Origin: an uncultured Ruminiclostridium sp. | GTDB lineage: Bacteria; Bacillota; Clostridia; Oscillospirales; Ruminococcaceae | DNA length: 33,725 nucleotides | Reading direction: 5' to 3' | Assembly: GCA_944388385.1 (NCBI GenBank) | Contig: CALXIO010000024.1 | Location: forward strand, 1-33,725 | Part shown: piece after piece, positions 8,181-16,966 of the stretch | How positions within the stretch are numbered: the first letter of the stretch is position 1 | How the letters are laid out: each line of letters starts with the position of its first letter | The notes under the pieces: model-generated | Databases searched by the model: none | Seen by the model: the letters and a program-made list of their open reading frames with translations, nothing else | What the model was told of the DNA's origin: nothing | Position numbers and translations under genes: made by a program

Positions 8181-8633
8181 ATGCACAAAATTCAATTTGT
8201 CTGCCACGGCAATATATGCAGAAGCCCCATGGCGGAATTTGTTATGAAAAAGCTGGTAGCGGATAAGGGGCTTTCCGACAAATTTTATATTACCTCTGCC
8301 GCCACAAGCACAGAAGAAATAGGAAACGGCATTGATTACCGGGCAAGACGGCAGCTTATAAAAATGGGTATTCCCTTTTCCGACAGTAAAACAGCGGTGC
8401 AGGTGTCCCGACTTGACTATGATAAGTATGATTACTTTATAGTAATGGATGATTGGAATGTACGGAACATAAACCGCATATTCTTATCCGACAAGGAAGG
8501 CAAGGTACATAAGCTGATGAGCTTTACCGGAAGTAATGCTGATGTGGACGACCCCTGGTACTCCGGGGATTTTGACAAGGCATATAAGGATATACTTGCC
8601 GGCTGTACCGCCTTACTTCAAAAACTGACATAA
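8181..8633 (+). CDS. Low-molecular-weight protein-tyrosine-phosphatase
   Basis: This 150-aa cytoplasmic phosphatase has the P-loop CHGNICR (Cys8 nucleophile, Arg14) right at the N-terminus, followed by SPMAEFVMKKLV. The general acid is in DVDDPWYSGD (Asp124). This is the complete catalytic set of the LMW-PTP/arsenate-reductase fold. It removes phosphate from phosphotyrosine, and possibly phosphoarginine, in proteins. It is the last gene of the GH27 operon, with RBS GGAAAGGA 14 bp after the permease stop. No cognate kinase is in the window. Confidence 0.9.
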   Translation: MHKIQFVCHGNICRSPMAEFVMKKLVADKGLSDKFYITSAATSTEEIGNGIDYRARRQLIKMGIPFSDSKTAVQVSRLDYDKYDYFIVMDDWNVRNINRIFLSDKEGKVHKLMSFTGSNADVDDPWYSGDFDKAYKDILAGCTALLQKLT

Positions 8634-8637
8634 AATT

Positions 8638-8676
8638 ATCCCCTCGTTCCACGTGGAACAAGGGGGTTTTTTGTAA
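8638..8676 (+). terminator. Intrinsic terminator of the GH27 operon
   Basis: The hairpin CCCCTcGTTCCAC / GTGGAACaAGGGG is followed by a T6 run on the plus strand. It separates the convergent phosphatase and alcohol dehydrogenase genes. The core of its stem is the parS-like palindrome. Confidence 0.88.
8646..8659. promoter_or_regulatory. parS-like palindrome (candidate ParB binding site)
   Basis: The perfect 14-bp palindrome GTTCCACGTGGAAC equals the core of bacterial parS centromere sites: the Pseudomonas form is the same, while the common Firmicutes form has TTTCACGTGAAA-type arms. It lies in an intergenic space and also forms the terminator stem, so the match could be coincidental. Confidence 0.45.
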
Positions 8677-8710
8677 TATAACAAAAGGCGAAAATGCTTT
8701 GGGTTGATTA

Positions 8711-9862
8711 TCAATCCCAGAGGCTTTTATAAATCTCCACTATATCCGCCTTTGTTACCTCTCTCATGGTATTTGAAGGACTGCCGCTGGCTATTGCATC
8801 ATCGGACATTTTGTCTATAAGGGAGAAGAATTTTTCCCTGTCTATGCCGTACTGCTCAAGTGTGGGAACCTCACATACCCTGCAAAGCTCCTCCACCGTC
8901 TTAATAAAAGCATTTGCCGCTGTGACGTCATCCTTACTGTCACTTGCCCCTGTCTCACGGGCAAGGGTTGCAAATCTGGGATAAGCTCCCGGAAGGGCAA
9001 ACTTAAGACAATTTTTAAGCAACATGGCATTTGAAATACCATGGGGAACATGGAAAAGTGCTCCTATGGGTCTGCTCATGCCGTGTACTATGGTAACAGA
9101 GGCATTATTTATGGCAATTCCCGCTTCAAGGGCGGCTATTGACATTTCCTCTCTTGCCTCTATGTTGCTTCCGTCATTATAGGCAACAGGAAGATTTTTG
9201 ATTATCCTTTTAACCGCCGATAAGGAAACAGTATCGGTAAGAGGCTGACGCTTTCTTGAGGTATATGACTCTATTGCATGGGTCAATGCGTCAAGTCCGG
9301 TGGCACAGGTTATGCTCTTAGGTGCAGTAAGTCCGTATTCCGGATCGATTATTGCAATATCCGGTATAAGACTGTTTCCTGCTAAAAGCATCTTGATTCC
9401 CTTTTGGCTGTCGGTGATAATGGTGAACTTAGTAGCCTCCGAACCGGTACCTGCCGTTGTGGGAATAGCAACCATTTTCGGAAAATCCCCCTCTATGGGT
9501 TTTCCGATAAAGTCGGTTATTTTTCCTCCTAATTGAGACATAGCGCCGATGGCCTTTATGGAATCCAGAGGACTTCCCCCTCCGATACCTATAAGAAAAT
9601 CACAGCCGTTTTCCTTAAATGCCCTTATGCCCTCATCTATCATTCTGTCATCAGGCTCGCCGGTGATACCGGTAAATACGGCATATTCTATGCCGTTATC
9701 TTTAAGTGCCGCGGCAAGCTGCTTAAAGCAGTCCAGAGTCACCACGGTGGTGCCGGTAACTATCAAAGCCTTTTTGCCTAAGGCTTTAAAGCCGGGAACG
9801 GCGTCTAACACGCCGCCCCTTCCGCATATTACCTTTGACGGAACATAAAATTCTCTGCTCAT
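8711..9862 (-). CDS. Iron-containing alcohol dehydrogenase, probable malonate semialdehyde reductase
   Basis: This 383-aa group III alcohol dehydrogenase has the NAD(P) motif GIGGGSPLD (92-100), TTAGTGSEAT (135-144) and likely iron ligands Asp191, His195, His260 and His274 (GLDALTHAIES; VHGMSRPIGALFHVPHG). As the last gene of the pyrimidine operon it probably reduces malonate semialdehyde, the product of beta-alanine transamination, to 3-hydroxypropionate, disposing of reductant. That substrate is an inference from context. The longer in-frame start at 9892 overlaps the hydrolase gene. I chose the ATG at 9862, which has GAGGA about 6 nt upstream and lies just past the upstream stop. Confidence 0.88.
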   Translation of the reverse strand: MSREFYVPSKVICGRGGVLDAVPGFKALGKKALIVTGTTVVTLDCFKQLAAALKDNGIEYAVFTGITGEPDDRMIDEGIRAFKENGCDFLIGIGGGSPLDSIKAIGAMSQLGGKITDFIGKPIEGDFPKMVAIPTTAGTGSEATKFTIITDSQKGIKMLLAGNSLIPDIAIIDPEYGLTAPKSITCATGLDALTHAIESYTSRKRQPLTDTVSLSAVKRIIKNLPVAYNDGSNIEAREEMSIAALEAGIAINNASVTIVHGMSRPIGALFHVPHGISNAMLLKNCLKFALPGAYPRFATLARETGASDSKDDVTAANAFIKTVEELCRVCEVPTLEQYGIDREKFFSLIDKMSDDAIASGSPSNTMREVTKADIVEIYKSLWD

Positions 9863-9863
9863 A

Positions 9864-11126
9864 TCAATCCTCATCAGCCTTAAGCACTGCATTAAGCATT
9901 ACTGAAGCACCCTCTGTACAATGCTCCACAGAGGAGAATTCCGGCTCGCAATGTGAAAGACCGTCCTTTGACTGTACAAATATCATTGTGGTAGGAAGCA
10001 TATATGCCGCAAACTGGGCATCATGTCCCGCTCCTGAATGTATATACTGATGCTTTACTCCCAGTTCCTCTGCCGCTGACTTTACATAGGAAACCAGCTT
10101 CTTATCCCAATATACCGTATCACGGTTCCATGCCTTCTCAACAGTACAAGTACAGCCTGCCCAGGTCTTTTCTGCACAGCTCTTTACTATGTTAAGCACC
10201 TTTTCAAGGATTTCGGGGTTTTCGTGACGGGCATCAAAGGAAAAATCAAAGAAATCAGGTACACAAGTATGTACACAGGGGTGGCAAACCACCTCGCCGG
10301 TGGTGTATACCAGATCCGTAATTCCCAGCTTGTCTATTTCCTCATGGAGATAACAAAGCGCTTGTGATGCAGCAAAAAATGCGTCCCTTCTCTTAGGCAT
10401 GGGGAAGGTTCCCGCATGGGTGGTCTGACCATAGAATTTAAGACGGTAGTTGAACATGCCGAGTACACAGTCAACTACGCCGATGTCATTTCCGTTGTCC
10501 TCTAAGATAGGACCCTGTTCAATATGTGTTTCAAACATATAAAGGTACTTGTCGGGAGAAAGTCTGAACTTCTTATCCCCCATGAAGCCGGAATTTTTAA
10601 GGGCTTCGCCAAAGGTCTTTGTGCTGTCTAAAATACTGCGAGAATTCATCATATCCTCATATCTGAACTTGCTTCTGATATCCTCGGGAAGATAATCATA
10701 GCACACAATACCTGAGCACATCATGGCAGGAGGATAAAGTGAGCCCTCCTCATTTGTCCATATCATGGCTGTTAAGGGGTGCTTGTGGGGAATTTTCTGC
10801 TCTGCCACGGTTTCAAGTACCTCCATAGCACTCATAACGCCTAAAATACCGTCATAGTTACCACCGTTCTTTACCGAATCACAGTGAGATGCCATAACTA
10901 TTCTCTTGGCATCCTTATCACTGCCGGGGAGAGTTGCATATATGTTTGCCACATCATCAATCTCGATAACAGCTCCGATGGCCTCCATTCTCTTTATAAA
11001 TTCCTTTCTTGCCATAATAGCCTCAGGAGAAAGAGAATATCTTGTGATACCGCCGTGTCCGGCATCACCAAACCCGGAAAAGGTCTTTATCTTGTCTTCC
11101 ATTCTTTCATAGCTGCAAGTATACAT
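9864..11126 (-). CDS. M20 family carbamoyl-amino-acid hydrolase (probable beta-ureidopropionase)
   Basis: This 420-aa amidohydrolase of the hydantoinase/carbamoylase group has the metal-site residues of the family. They are HCDSVKNGGNYDG (His81, Asp92), WTNEEG (Glu126/Glu127), FETHIEQGP (His201) and KDGLSHCEPEF (His392). The lid domain motif is TTHAGTFPMPKRRDA. Family members cleave N-carbamoyl-beta-alanine, N-carbamoyl-L-amino acids or allantoate. With dihydropyrimidinase and the PreA-type dehydrogenase in the same operon, N-carbamoyl-beta-alanine to beta-alanine plus NH3 and CO2 is the best call. RBS GGAAG precedes the ATG. Confidence 0.88.
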   Translation of the reverse strand: MYTCSYERMEDKIKTFSGFGDAGHGGITRYSLSPEAIMARKEFIKRMEAIGAVIEIDDVANIYATLPGSDKDAKRIVMASHCDSVKNGGNYDGILGVMSAMEVLETVAEQKIPHKHPLTAMIWTNEEGSLYPPAMMCSGIVCYDYLPEDIRSKFRYEDMMNSRSILDSTKTFGEALKNSGFMGDKKFRLSPDKYLYMFETHIEQGPILEDNGNDIGVVDCVLGMFNYRLKFYGQTTHAGTFPMPKRRDAFFAASQALCYLHEEIDKLGITDLVYTTGEVVCHPCVHTCVPDFFDFSFDARHENPEILEKVLNIVKSCAEKTWAGCTCTVEKAWNRDTVYWDKKLVSYVKSAAEELGVKHQYIHSGAGHDAQFAAYMLPTTMIFVQSKDGLSHCEPEFSSVEHCTEGASVMLNAVLKADED

Positions 11127-11143
11127 AGGTCATCTTCCTTTCT

Positions 11144-11542
11144 TTAATCCATAACCGGCGGTCTCAGACAGCCTTCCAGTAATTCCACCACCTCATCTGA
11201 GGCTACAAAATAGGGCATTTCGGTAAGCTCTGTCTCTATCACCAGTAAAAATTGATCCTCCCAGTCGTGAAGGGATATCATCTGAATGTGGTTTTCACCA
11301 TTTCTGCCGTTTATTGCTTTAAGCACTTCATTTGCTCTCACAAAACCGTATAACCAGCCGTCCCAGGGAACCTTATAGGACAGCAGCTTTGATGTCTTGT
11401 CACTAAGCTCTATCTGCACCGGTAATTCGGATATGCCGTGAGGCTCCTCAAACTGCTGTGACATCACAAGACGAAATCTTCCTGTGGAAATCATATCCTC
11501 CAGCTTTATCCGGGATGCGTTGCTGTATTTCTGAGGTGACAT
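11144..11542 (-). CDS. Uncharacterised 132-aa protein of the pyrimidine operon
   Basis: I do not recognise this protein. It is a soluble, acidic 132-aa sequence with no signal peptide, no membrane segment and no cysteine cluster. Noticeable segments are VPWDGWLYGFVRANEVLKAI in the middle and a C-terminal SDEVVELLEGCLRPPVMD. It has a good RBS (GGGGGAG, 5 nt before ATG) and lies 16 bp after the aminotransferase stop and 17 bp before the hydrolase start, so it is embedded in the operon. A role in the pathway, for example as an accessory or regulatory subunit of a neighbouring enzyme, is inferred only from position. Confidence 0.8.
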   Translation of the reverse strand: MSPQKYSNASRIKLEDMISTGRFRLVMSQQFEEPHGISELPVQIELSDKTSKLLSYKVPWDGWLYGFVRANEVLKAINGRNGENHIQMISLHDWEDQFLLVIETELTEMPYFVASDEVVELLEGCLRPPVMD

Positions 11543-11558
11543 CAGATCTCCCCCTTTC

Positions 11559-12890
11559 CTATATCATCTTATCAACTTCGGTAAGTACCTCGTCAACCTT
11601 TACCATTTCTTCCCTTATCTGTTCCTCGGTAATGATAAGAGGAGGTGAAACAAAAATCATATTCTCATGTGAATAGGTCATAAAGCCCTTGGCTTTAAGC
11701 ATACCGATAATCTTTCCCATAGTGCCATTGGGATCCTTTCCGTAGGGTACTAAGGGCTCCTTTGTTTCCTTGCTCTTTACAAGCTCTATTGAAGTAAACA
11801 AACCGATATATCTTACATCCCCTACACTAGGGTGCTTTTCCTTAAGCTCCTCTAATATCTCGCCTAACACCTTGCCTGTCTTGTTTACGTTCTCAAGAAT
11901 GTTGGCTTCATCATAAAATTCAAGGCAGGCAACACCGGCTGCACAGGCAAGAGGATGACCTGAATAGGTAAGACCGCAGGATAACATATGATCATCAAAG
12001 TAGCTTGCTATCTCCTTGCTTACGCATACGCCGCCAAGCTGAACATATCCGCAGGTAACACCCTTTGCAAAGGATACAATATCAGGCTCTACATCAAAGT
12101 TCTGGAAGGCAAACATTTTACCTGTTCTTCCAAAGCCTGCCATAACCTCGTCGCATATCATCATAATGCCGAACTCATCGCAAATGGCTCTTACGCCCTT
12201 AAGATATCCCTTAGGGGGAATAATTACACCGTTGGAGCCTGTGATAGTTTCCATAACTATTGCCGCTACGCTGTCAGGACCTTCATATATCACCTGCTCA
12301 CGCAGCTTTGATACGTAATATTCCGCCGCCTGCTCCTCACTTTCAAAGGGGATTTTTTCTCGGTAAAGATAGGGATCGAAGAACTTTACAAAGCCGGGAA
12401 TACCGGGCTCTAAGGGGTAACGTCTGGGCTCGCCTGTAAGATTACCTGCTCCGAAGGTTGAACCGTGATATGAGCGATAACGGGAAAATACCTTGTTTCT
12501 TCCGGTGAACATTCTTGCTATCTTTACGGCGTTCTCGTTTGCATCGGCACCGCCGTTTGTAAAGAATACCTTGCCCATGTTGTCAGGCATTCTGTCAATT
12601 ATCATCTTAGCTAACTGTCCTCTTGACTCCACCGCATAAGAGGGTCCCATATAGCAGAACTTTTCAGCCTGCTGTTTTATGGCATCGATTATCTTTCTGT
12701 TACCGAAACCCACATTCAGGTTTACAAGCTGAGAGGACATATCCGCATATCTGTTGCCGTCATAATCCCAGAAGTAAATTCCCTCTGCTTTTTCCACCGG
12801 GATAGGATTAAGTCCCCCCTGCTTTGACCAGGACTGAAGATTATACTCTCTGTGATAATCCTTTACCTGCTGTGCTGTCAGCTTTTCCAT
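11559..12890 (-). CDS. Class III aminotransferase, probable beta-alanine:2-oxoacid transaminase
   Basis: This 443-aa PLP enzyme has the class III (omega-aminotransferase) signature: TNGGADANENAVKIAR (111-126), YRSYHGSTFGAGNLTG, and ICDEVMAGFGRTGKMFAF with Asp247 contacting the PLP ring. Lys276 in VSFAKGVTCG is the Schiff-base lysine. The family includes beta-alanine:pyruvate and taurine:pyruvate transaminases. In this operon it would convert beta-alanine to malonate semialdehyde, the substrate for the alcohol dehydrogenase. RBS AAAGGAAG precedes the ATG. Length is normal and no key residue is missing. Confidence 0.9.
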   Translation of the reverse strand: MEKLTAQQVKDYHREYNLQSWSKQGGLNPIPVEKAEGIYFWDYDGNRYADMSSQLVNLNVGFGNRKIIDAIKQQAEKFCYMGPSYAVESRGQLAKMIIDRMPDNMGKVFFTNGGADANENAVKIARMFTGRNKVFSRYRSYHGSTFGAGNLTGEPRRYPLEPGIPGFVKFFDPYLYREKIPFESEEQAAEYYVSKLREQVIYEGPDSVAAIVMETITGSNGVIIPPKGYLKGVRAICDEFGIMMICDEVMAGFGRTGKMFAFQNFDVEPDIVSFAKGVTCGYVQLGGVCVSKEIASYFDDHMLSCGLTYSGHPLACAAGVACLEFYDEANILENVNKTGKVLGEILEELKEKHPSVGDVRYIGLFTSIELVKSKETKEPLVPYGKDPNGTMGKIIGMLKAKGFMTYSHENMIFVSPPLIITEEQIREEMVKVDEVLTEVDKMI

Positions 12891-12910
12891 GTTTATTCTT
12901 CCTTTCTTGT

Positions 12911-14068
12911 TTATTCGTCCTCAAGCATATCCGCCACATAAAAGGCAAGCAGATACTTCATTTTATCTTCCTCCCTTAATGTGGTTTTAAGGATATCCCT
13001 TATGGCCTTTATTTTATAGTTTACCGTATTACGGTGTACATCAAAGATTTGTGCAACCATCTGTACACTGCAATTATTTTCAAGATAACACCGTAAGGTG
13101 CTTACATAGTCTGTGCCGTTTGCCTCATCATGCTGTATAAGCTCTCCCAGAACAGACTCAACATAGCTTTTTAATATTCCTATATCCCTTACGCCGAATA
13201 TTATCTTGTATAGCCCTATATCACCGTACTCAATAAACTCCCTGCCCCGCTTAAGGGCGACTGTAAGGGAGGATATAGCGTCCCCGTACAAGGTAGATAC
13301 ACTTTGCCAGCCGTCCATTTGTCCGCTGAGTCCTGCGGTTATCCTGTCCCCGTCGGTAAGGGTGGCCTTCAGCTTTTCAAAAAGCTGCTTCATACCCTCC
13401 GCCGGGCAATTTTGCTTTATTATAATAAGATTGTTTTCCTGAATAATGGCAGTTGCCGCTAAGGTAGATCTTTTTATCAGCTTTCCGAAGGTGTAATTAT
13501 ATTTCTTTATAAGCTCCGGCGTTCGCTCCCCGTTTATTCCGGTAAGCCTTACCGCCATTACTGTGTATCTGCTGTCATTGTGAAAGCCTGCACGAAGCAT
13601 AGTGTTTTTATACCCTGACTCCTCCTCCGGGGAGAATATCAGATTTTTCATAGCCGCCGCTAAGCTCTGCTCGTTTTCCTCGCTATTCATAATACGATGA
13701 CAGAATTCATAGGTAATATCTATTATTCTTTCCTGCCAGGGTACCGTAAACAAGGGAAAATCATGCTTTTCACAGAAAACTATAACCTGGGGAGGTATCT
13801 CGGTTATATACTGTCCTGTATTTATTACAAGTCCGACCGCCCCTTTATCTTTAAGAGCAAGGACAAATCCGATAAGCCAGTCCACTCCCTGATGACGTAT
13901 TCCGGTGGTGAATACCAGCTCGTTGCCGTGAAGAAAATCCGTAAAGGTAACATCTTCAATTATATGCACCCACCTTACAGGGTTATCAAGACCGCTTTTA
14001 CCGGCAATCAGCTTCATTCTGTAGCTTTTTCTCCCTCCGTCATAAAGCCTTGACAACAGTATCGACAT
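12911..14068 (-). CDS. PucR family transcriptional regulator
   Basis: This 385-aa protein has the PucR layout. An N-terminal purine-catabolism-regulator-like sensor domain (about 1-125) contains WVHIIEDVTFTDFLHGNELVFTTG. A central GGDEF-like region follows. The C-terminal PucR helix-turn-helix (about 325-365) contains CSVQMVAQIFDVHRNTVNYK. PucR-type proteins are usually activators of purine or allantoin catabolism; here it sits inside the pyrimidine catabolic operon, between the PreA-type enzyme and the aminotransferase. It most likely senses a pathway metabolite and controls this operon, giving a feedback loop since it is co-transcribed with its targets. RBS GGGGGGAAGG precedes the ATG. Confidence 0.9.
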   Translation of the reverse strand: MSILLSRLYDGGRKSYRMKLIAGKSGLDNPVRWVHIIEDVTFTDFLHGNELVFTTGIRHQGVDWLIGFVLALKDKGAVGLVINTGQYITEIPPQVIVFCEKHDFPLFTVPWQERIIDITYEFCHRIMNSEENEQSLAAAMKNLIFSPEEESGYKNTMLRAGFHNDSRYTVMAVRLTGINGERTPELIKKYNYTFGKLIKRSTLAATAIIQENNLIIIKQNCPAEGMKQLFEKLKATLTDGDRITAGLSGQMDGWQSVSTLYGDAISSLTVALKRGREFIEYGDIGLYKIIFGVRDIGILKSYVESVLGELIQHDEANGTDYVSTLRCYLENNCSVQMVAQIFDVHRNTVNYKIKAIRDILKTTLREEDKMKYLLAFYVADMLEDE

Positions 14069-14102
14069 AACCTTCCCCCCTTTCTTTTTAGATCTGACAG
14101 GC

Positions 14103-15563
14103 TCAGGGTTTATTTACTCTGTTTAAAACTCCTATGGCAGATATGGGACAGACAAGTCTGCATAAATGACAGCCTACGCAATTGTTAGCTATAAGGGTAG
14201 GCTTGCCCTCCCTTATGCCTATTGCCTGATGACCTGCATCCTCACAGGAAACATAACATCTCTTACAGCCGATACATTTTTCCCTGTCAAATTTCGGATA
14301 CTGTAAGGTTTTTCTGTCAAGGTCATCTGCACTTACCATATAAGGTAATGCCCCGCCCCTCATATCCTCAATGGAGCTAAAGCCCTTCTCCTCCATAAAG
14401 GAGGAAAGGCCGTAGATAAGATCATCAATTATTCTGTAACCGTACTGCATTACCGAGGTGGTCACCTGAACATTACCGCAGCCAAGTAATATAAATTCCA
14501 ATGCGTCCTGCCAGGTTTCTATTCCTCCCATGCCGCTTATGGGAGCATCCTTAAGCTCATCACAAACCGCTAAGTCATGAATAAAGCGTAACGCCACCGG
14601 CTTTACAGCCTTGCCGGAATATCCGCCTATTGCCGATTTTCCTGCCACCGCCGGAAGAGGTACAATGCTGTCAAGATCCACCGCCGTAATGCTCTTAATT
14701 GTATTTATTGCCGCCAAACCGTCAGCGCCTGCGTTTATTGCCGCTATTGCCGGAGGCTCCATATTCGCAAGGTTAGGCGTCATCTTGGCAAGTACAGGTA
14801 GCTTAGTGCCCCGTCTTACTGCCGCTGTGTATTTCGCCACCAGCTCAGGATTTACTCCCACATCACTGCCAAGACCGTCACCGCACATCTGGGGACAGGA
14901 GAAATTGCATTCGATAATATCCACTCCTGCCTCCTCGCAAAGTCTTGCCAGCTCCTCCCATTCCTCTTCGTTTTGTCCCATAATGGAAGCAACTATCACC
15001 TTAGTGGGAAAATCCTCCTTCAGCCTCTTAAGGGCCGTCAGATTTTCGTTTAAAGGGTGGTCGGATATCTGCTCTAAATTCTTAAAGCCGATAAAGGGTA
15101 TACCCTCCTTTGTAACTGCGTCAAATCTGGGTGAAACCTCATCCGGAATAAGAAAGCCTATGGTCTTATATACTATTCCTCCCCAGCCCATCTTCAGGGC
15201 TTTGGCACACATTTCATAGTTACCGGCTATTACCGACGAGGACAGGAAAAAGGGATTTTCGCATTTAACTCCCATGAATTCTGTCTTGAGAAGCTCTTTA
15301 TCCGGAGCCTTTGCCTTTTCGGGTAAGGCTCTCGCCATTTCCCTTATGCGTATCGGCATATCATAGTGGATACAGGCCTTCTCACAGGGTGCGTCACATT
15401 TTTCGCAAGCCTTATTATCCACAAGCTGACTGCCTCTTTTATCATCGTTAAAGCGCACCGCCCTTACCATGCCGGCAGGATCAAAGCCCTTGGGACAACA
15501 AGCGGTACAGGCCGCTTCATAACAAAGCAGACATCTGCCTGCCTCACAGCTTAAATTAAGCAT
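14103..15563 (-). CDS. preA: PreA-type dihydropyrimidine dehydrogenase with N-terminal PreT-like Fe-S domain
   Basis: This 486-aa enzyme is predicted to reduce uracil/thymine to dihydropyrimidines, using FMN and Fe-S clusters. Residues 1-75 hold two cysteine clusters (Cys6/11/14/19/22-23 and Cys53/56/60/64) in a context (RCLLCYEAACTACCPKGFDP) that resembles the N-terminal Fe-S domain of PreT. The PreA barrel follows (FMGVKCENPFFLSSS; VYKTIGF; DIIECNFSCPQM, then GLGSDVGVNPELV with Ser233 at the active-site loop position). The C-terminal 2x[4Fe-4S] ferredoxin domain has Cys430/433/436/440 and Cys462/465/468/472. E. coli PreA, as I recall it, lacks the N-terminal extension. No FAD/NAD(P)H subunit (PreT) is in the window, so the electron donor may be ferredoxin or a distant flavoprotein. 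Confidence 0.9.
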   Translation of the reverse strand: MLNLSCEAGRCLLCYEAACTACCPKGFDPAGMVRAVRFNDDKRGSQLVDNKACEKCDAPCEKACIHYDMPIRIREMARALPEKAKAPDKELLKTEFMGVKCENPFFLSSSVIAGNYEMCAKALKMGWGGIVYKTIGFLIPDEVSPRFDAVTKEGIPFIGFKNLEQISDHPLNENLTALKRLKEDFPTKVIVASIMGQNEEEWEELARLCEEAGVDIIECNFSCPQMCGDGLGSDVGVNPELVAKYTAAVRRGTKLPVLAKMTPNLANMEPPAIAAINAGADGLAAINTIKSITAVDLDSIVPLPAVAGKSAIGGYSGKAVKPVALRFIHDLAVCDELKDAPISGMGGIETWQDALEFILLGCGNVQVTTSVMQYGYRIIDDLIYGLSSFMEEKGFSSIEDMRGGALPYMVSADDLDRKTLQYPKFDREKCIGCKRCYVSCEDAGHQAIGIREGKPTLIANNCVGCHLCRLVCPISAIGVLNRVNKP

Positions 15564-15581
15564 TGGCTTACCCCCCTTTTT

Positions 15582-16934
15582 TTATCCTCTTTTTCTCTTA
15601 ACAAACTTGCCCCAGCCCTTTTCGCCTAAAAATTCGCCGTCCTTGTAAACAAGTCTGCCTCTTGAATAGGTGTGGGTCAGATAACCCTTAAGGGTAACTC
15701 CCTCCCATATAGTATGGTCGCAGTCTGAGTGCATTTTATCGTTTGTAATAGTAAACTCTGTATCAGGGTCGTAAATTACTATATCCGCATCCTTGCCCAC
15801 TTCGATCGCACCCTTTTCGGTACAACCGAATATTCTTGCGGGATTGGAGCAACAAAGCTCAACCGCCTTCTCATAGCTTACCTTACCCTCGTTTGCCGCT
15901 GACAGCATATAGGGGAACATATTTTCAATACCTGCACAGCCGTTGGGGATCTTGGTAAAGTCATCCTTGCCCCAATCCTTTTCATAGGACTGGAAGGGAC
16001 AATGGTCGGTGGCTATGGTTGAAATAATGCCGGAATTTATAGCCTTCCAGAGAGCTTTCTTGCTTTCCTCACCCTTCATCGGAGGTGAGCATACAAAGTT
16101 TCTGCCGTCCTCCCTTTTATATACATCACTTGTAAATTCAAGATACTGAGGACAGGTTTCTGCATAAATTTCATAGCCCTCTGACTGTGCCTGTGCCACC
16201 GCCTTTACACCCTCCTTGTTTGCAAGGTGTACTATGTAAAGGGGCGCATTTAATTCCTTAGCCCAGGCGATTGCCCTGTTGTCTGCCTCAGCCTCCACAA
16301 ATTCAGGTCTGGACATATAATGATACCAGGCTGAGGTCTTGCCCTCGGCTAAATACTGCTTTGTTCTTGCGGCTATGATATCCTTGTTTTCTGCGTGTAC
16401 CTCAATAAGTGCATTACAGGACTTTGCCTTTTCCAGCACCTGATAGAATACACCGTCATCAACTCCGAAATCATACACCATAAATACCTTGAAGCTGGGT
16501 ACACCGTAATTTACCGCATCCTCGATGGTATCTATAAGTCCGTTTGATACATCCTTTACCGCCACATGGAAGGCATAGTCAACCGCCGCATCAGGGGCGC
16601 ACATGGCATCTCTTCGCTTGATGGTATCCACCATAGATTCACCGAAATCCTGCAATACAAAGTCAAATACGGTAGTTGTACCTCCGCACGCCGCTGCCCT
16701 TGTACCTGCAAAGTAGTCATCGGAGGATATTGTTCCGCCAAATGGCATAGCAAGATGTGTATGTCCGTCTATGGCTCCGGGTAAAACATACTTTCCGGTA
16801 GCGTCCACCACATTGTCACAGGGTGTATCTATGCTTTGTGCTATAAGGGCGATTTTGCCCTCCTTTACACCCACATCCGCCTTAATTTTACCTGTGGGTG
16901 TTACAATAGTGCCGTTCTTGATAATAAGATCCAT
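15582..16934 (-). CDS. hydA: Dihydropyrimidinase (hydantoinase)
   Basis: This 450-aa cyclic amidohydrolase opens dihydrouracil to N-carbamoyl-beta-alanine. The di-metal site is complete: DGHTH (His58, His60), the carboxylated lysine in VPSFKVFMVYDFG (Lys149), EVHAENKD (His180), YIVHLANKEG (His236) and ATDHCPF (Asp310). FVCSPPMKGEE is a family motif. The frame extends upstream to an ATG at 17003, but the ATG at 16934 has AGGAGGA 8 nt before it and the extension falls in the intercistronic hairpins, so the shorter start is right. It lies between the binding-protein gene and the PreA-type gene in the pyrimidine operon. Confidence 0.93.
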   Translation of the reverse strand: MDLIIKNGTIVTPTGKIKADVGVKEGKIALIAQSIDTPCDNVVDATGKYVLPGAIDGHTHLAMPFGGTISSDDYFAGTRAAACGGTTTVFDFVLQDFGESMVDTIKRRDAMCAPDAAVDYAFHVAVKDVSNGLIDTIEDAVNYGVPSFKVFMVYDFGVDDGVFYQVLEKAKSCNALIEVHAENKDIIAARTKQYLAEGKTSAWYHYMSRPEFVEAEADNRAIAWAKELNAPLYIVHLANKEGVKAVAQAQSEGYEIYAETCPQYLEFTSDVYKREDGRNFVCSPPMKGEESKKALWKAINSGIISTIATDHCPFQSYEKDWGKDDFTKIPNGCAGIENMFPYMLSAANEGKVSYEKAVELCCSNPARIFGCTEKGAIEVGKDADIVIYDPDTEFTITNDKMHSDCDHTIWEGVTLKGYLTHTYSRGRLVYKDGEFLGEKGWGKFVKRKRG

Positions 16935-16966
16935 AAAAAATTCCTCCTTTGTTTTTATAGGGCCTT

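Noticed and set aside
14611..15219. 202-aa ORF antisense to the PreA-type gene
   Set aside because: Mirror frame of a strongly conserved gene; no motif and no good start.
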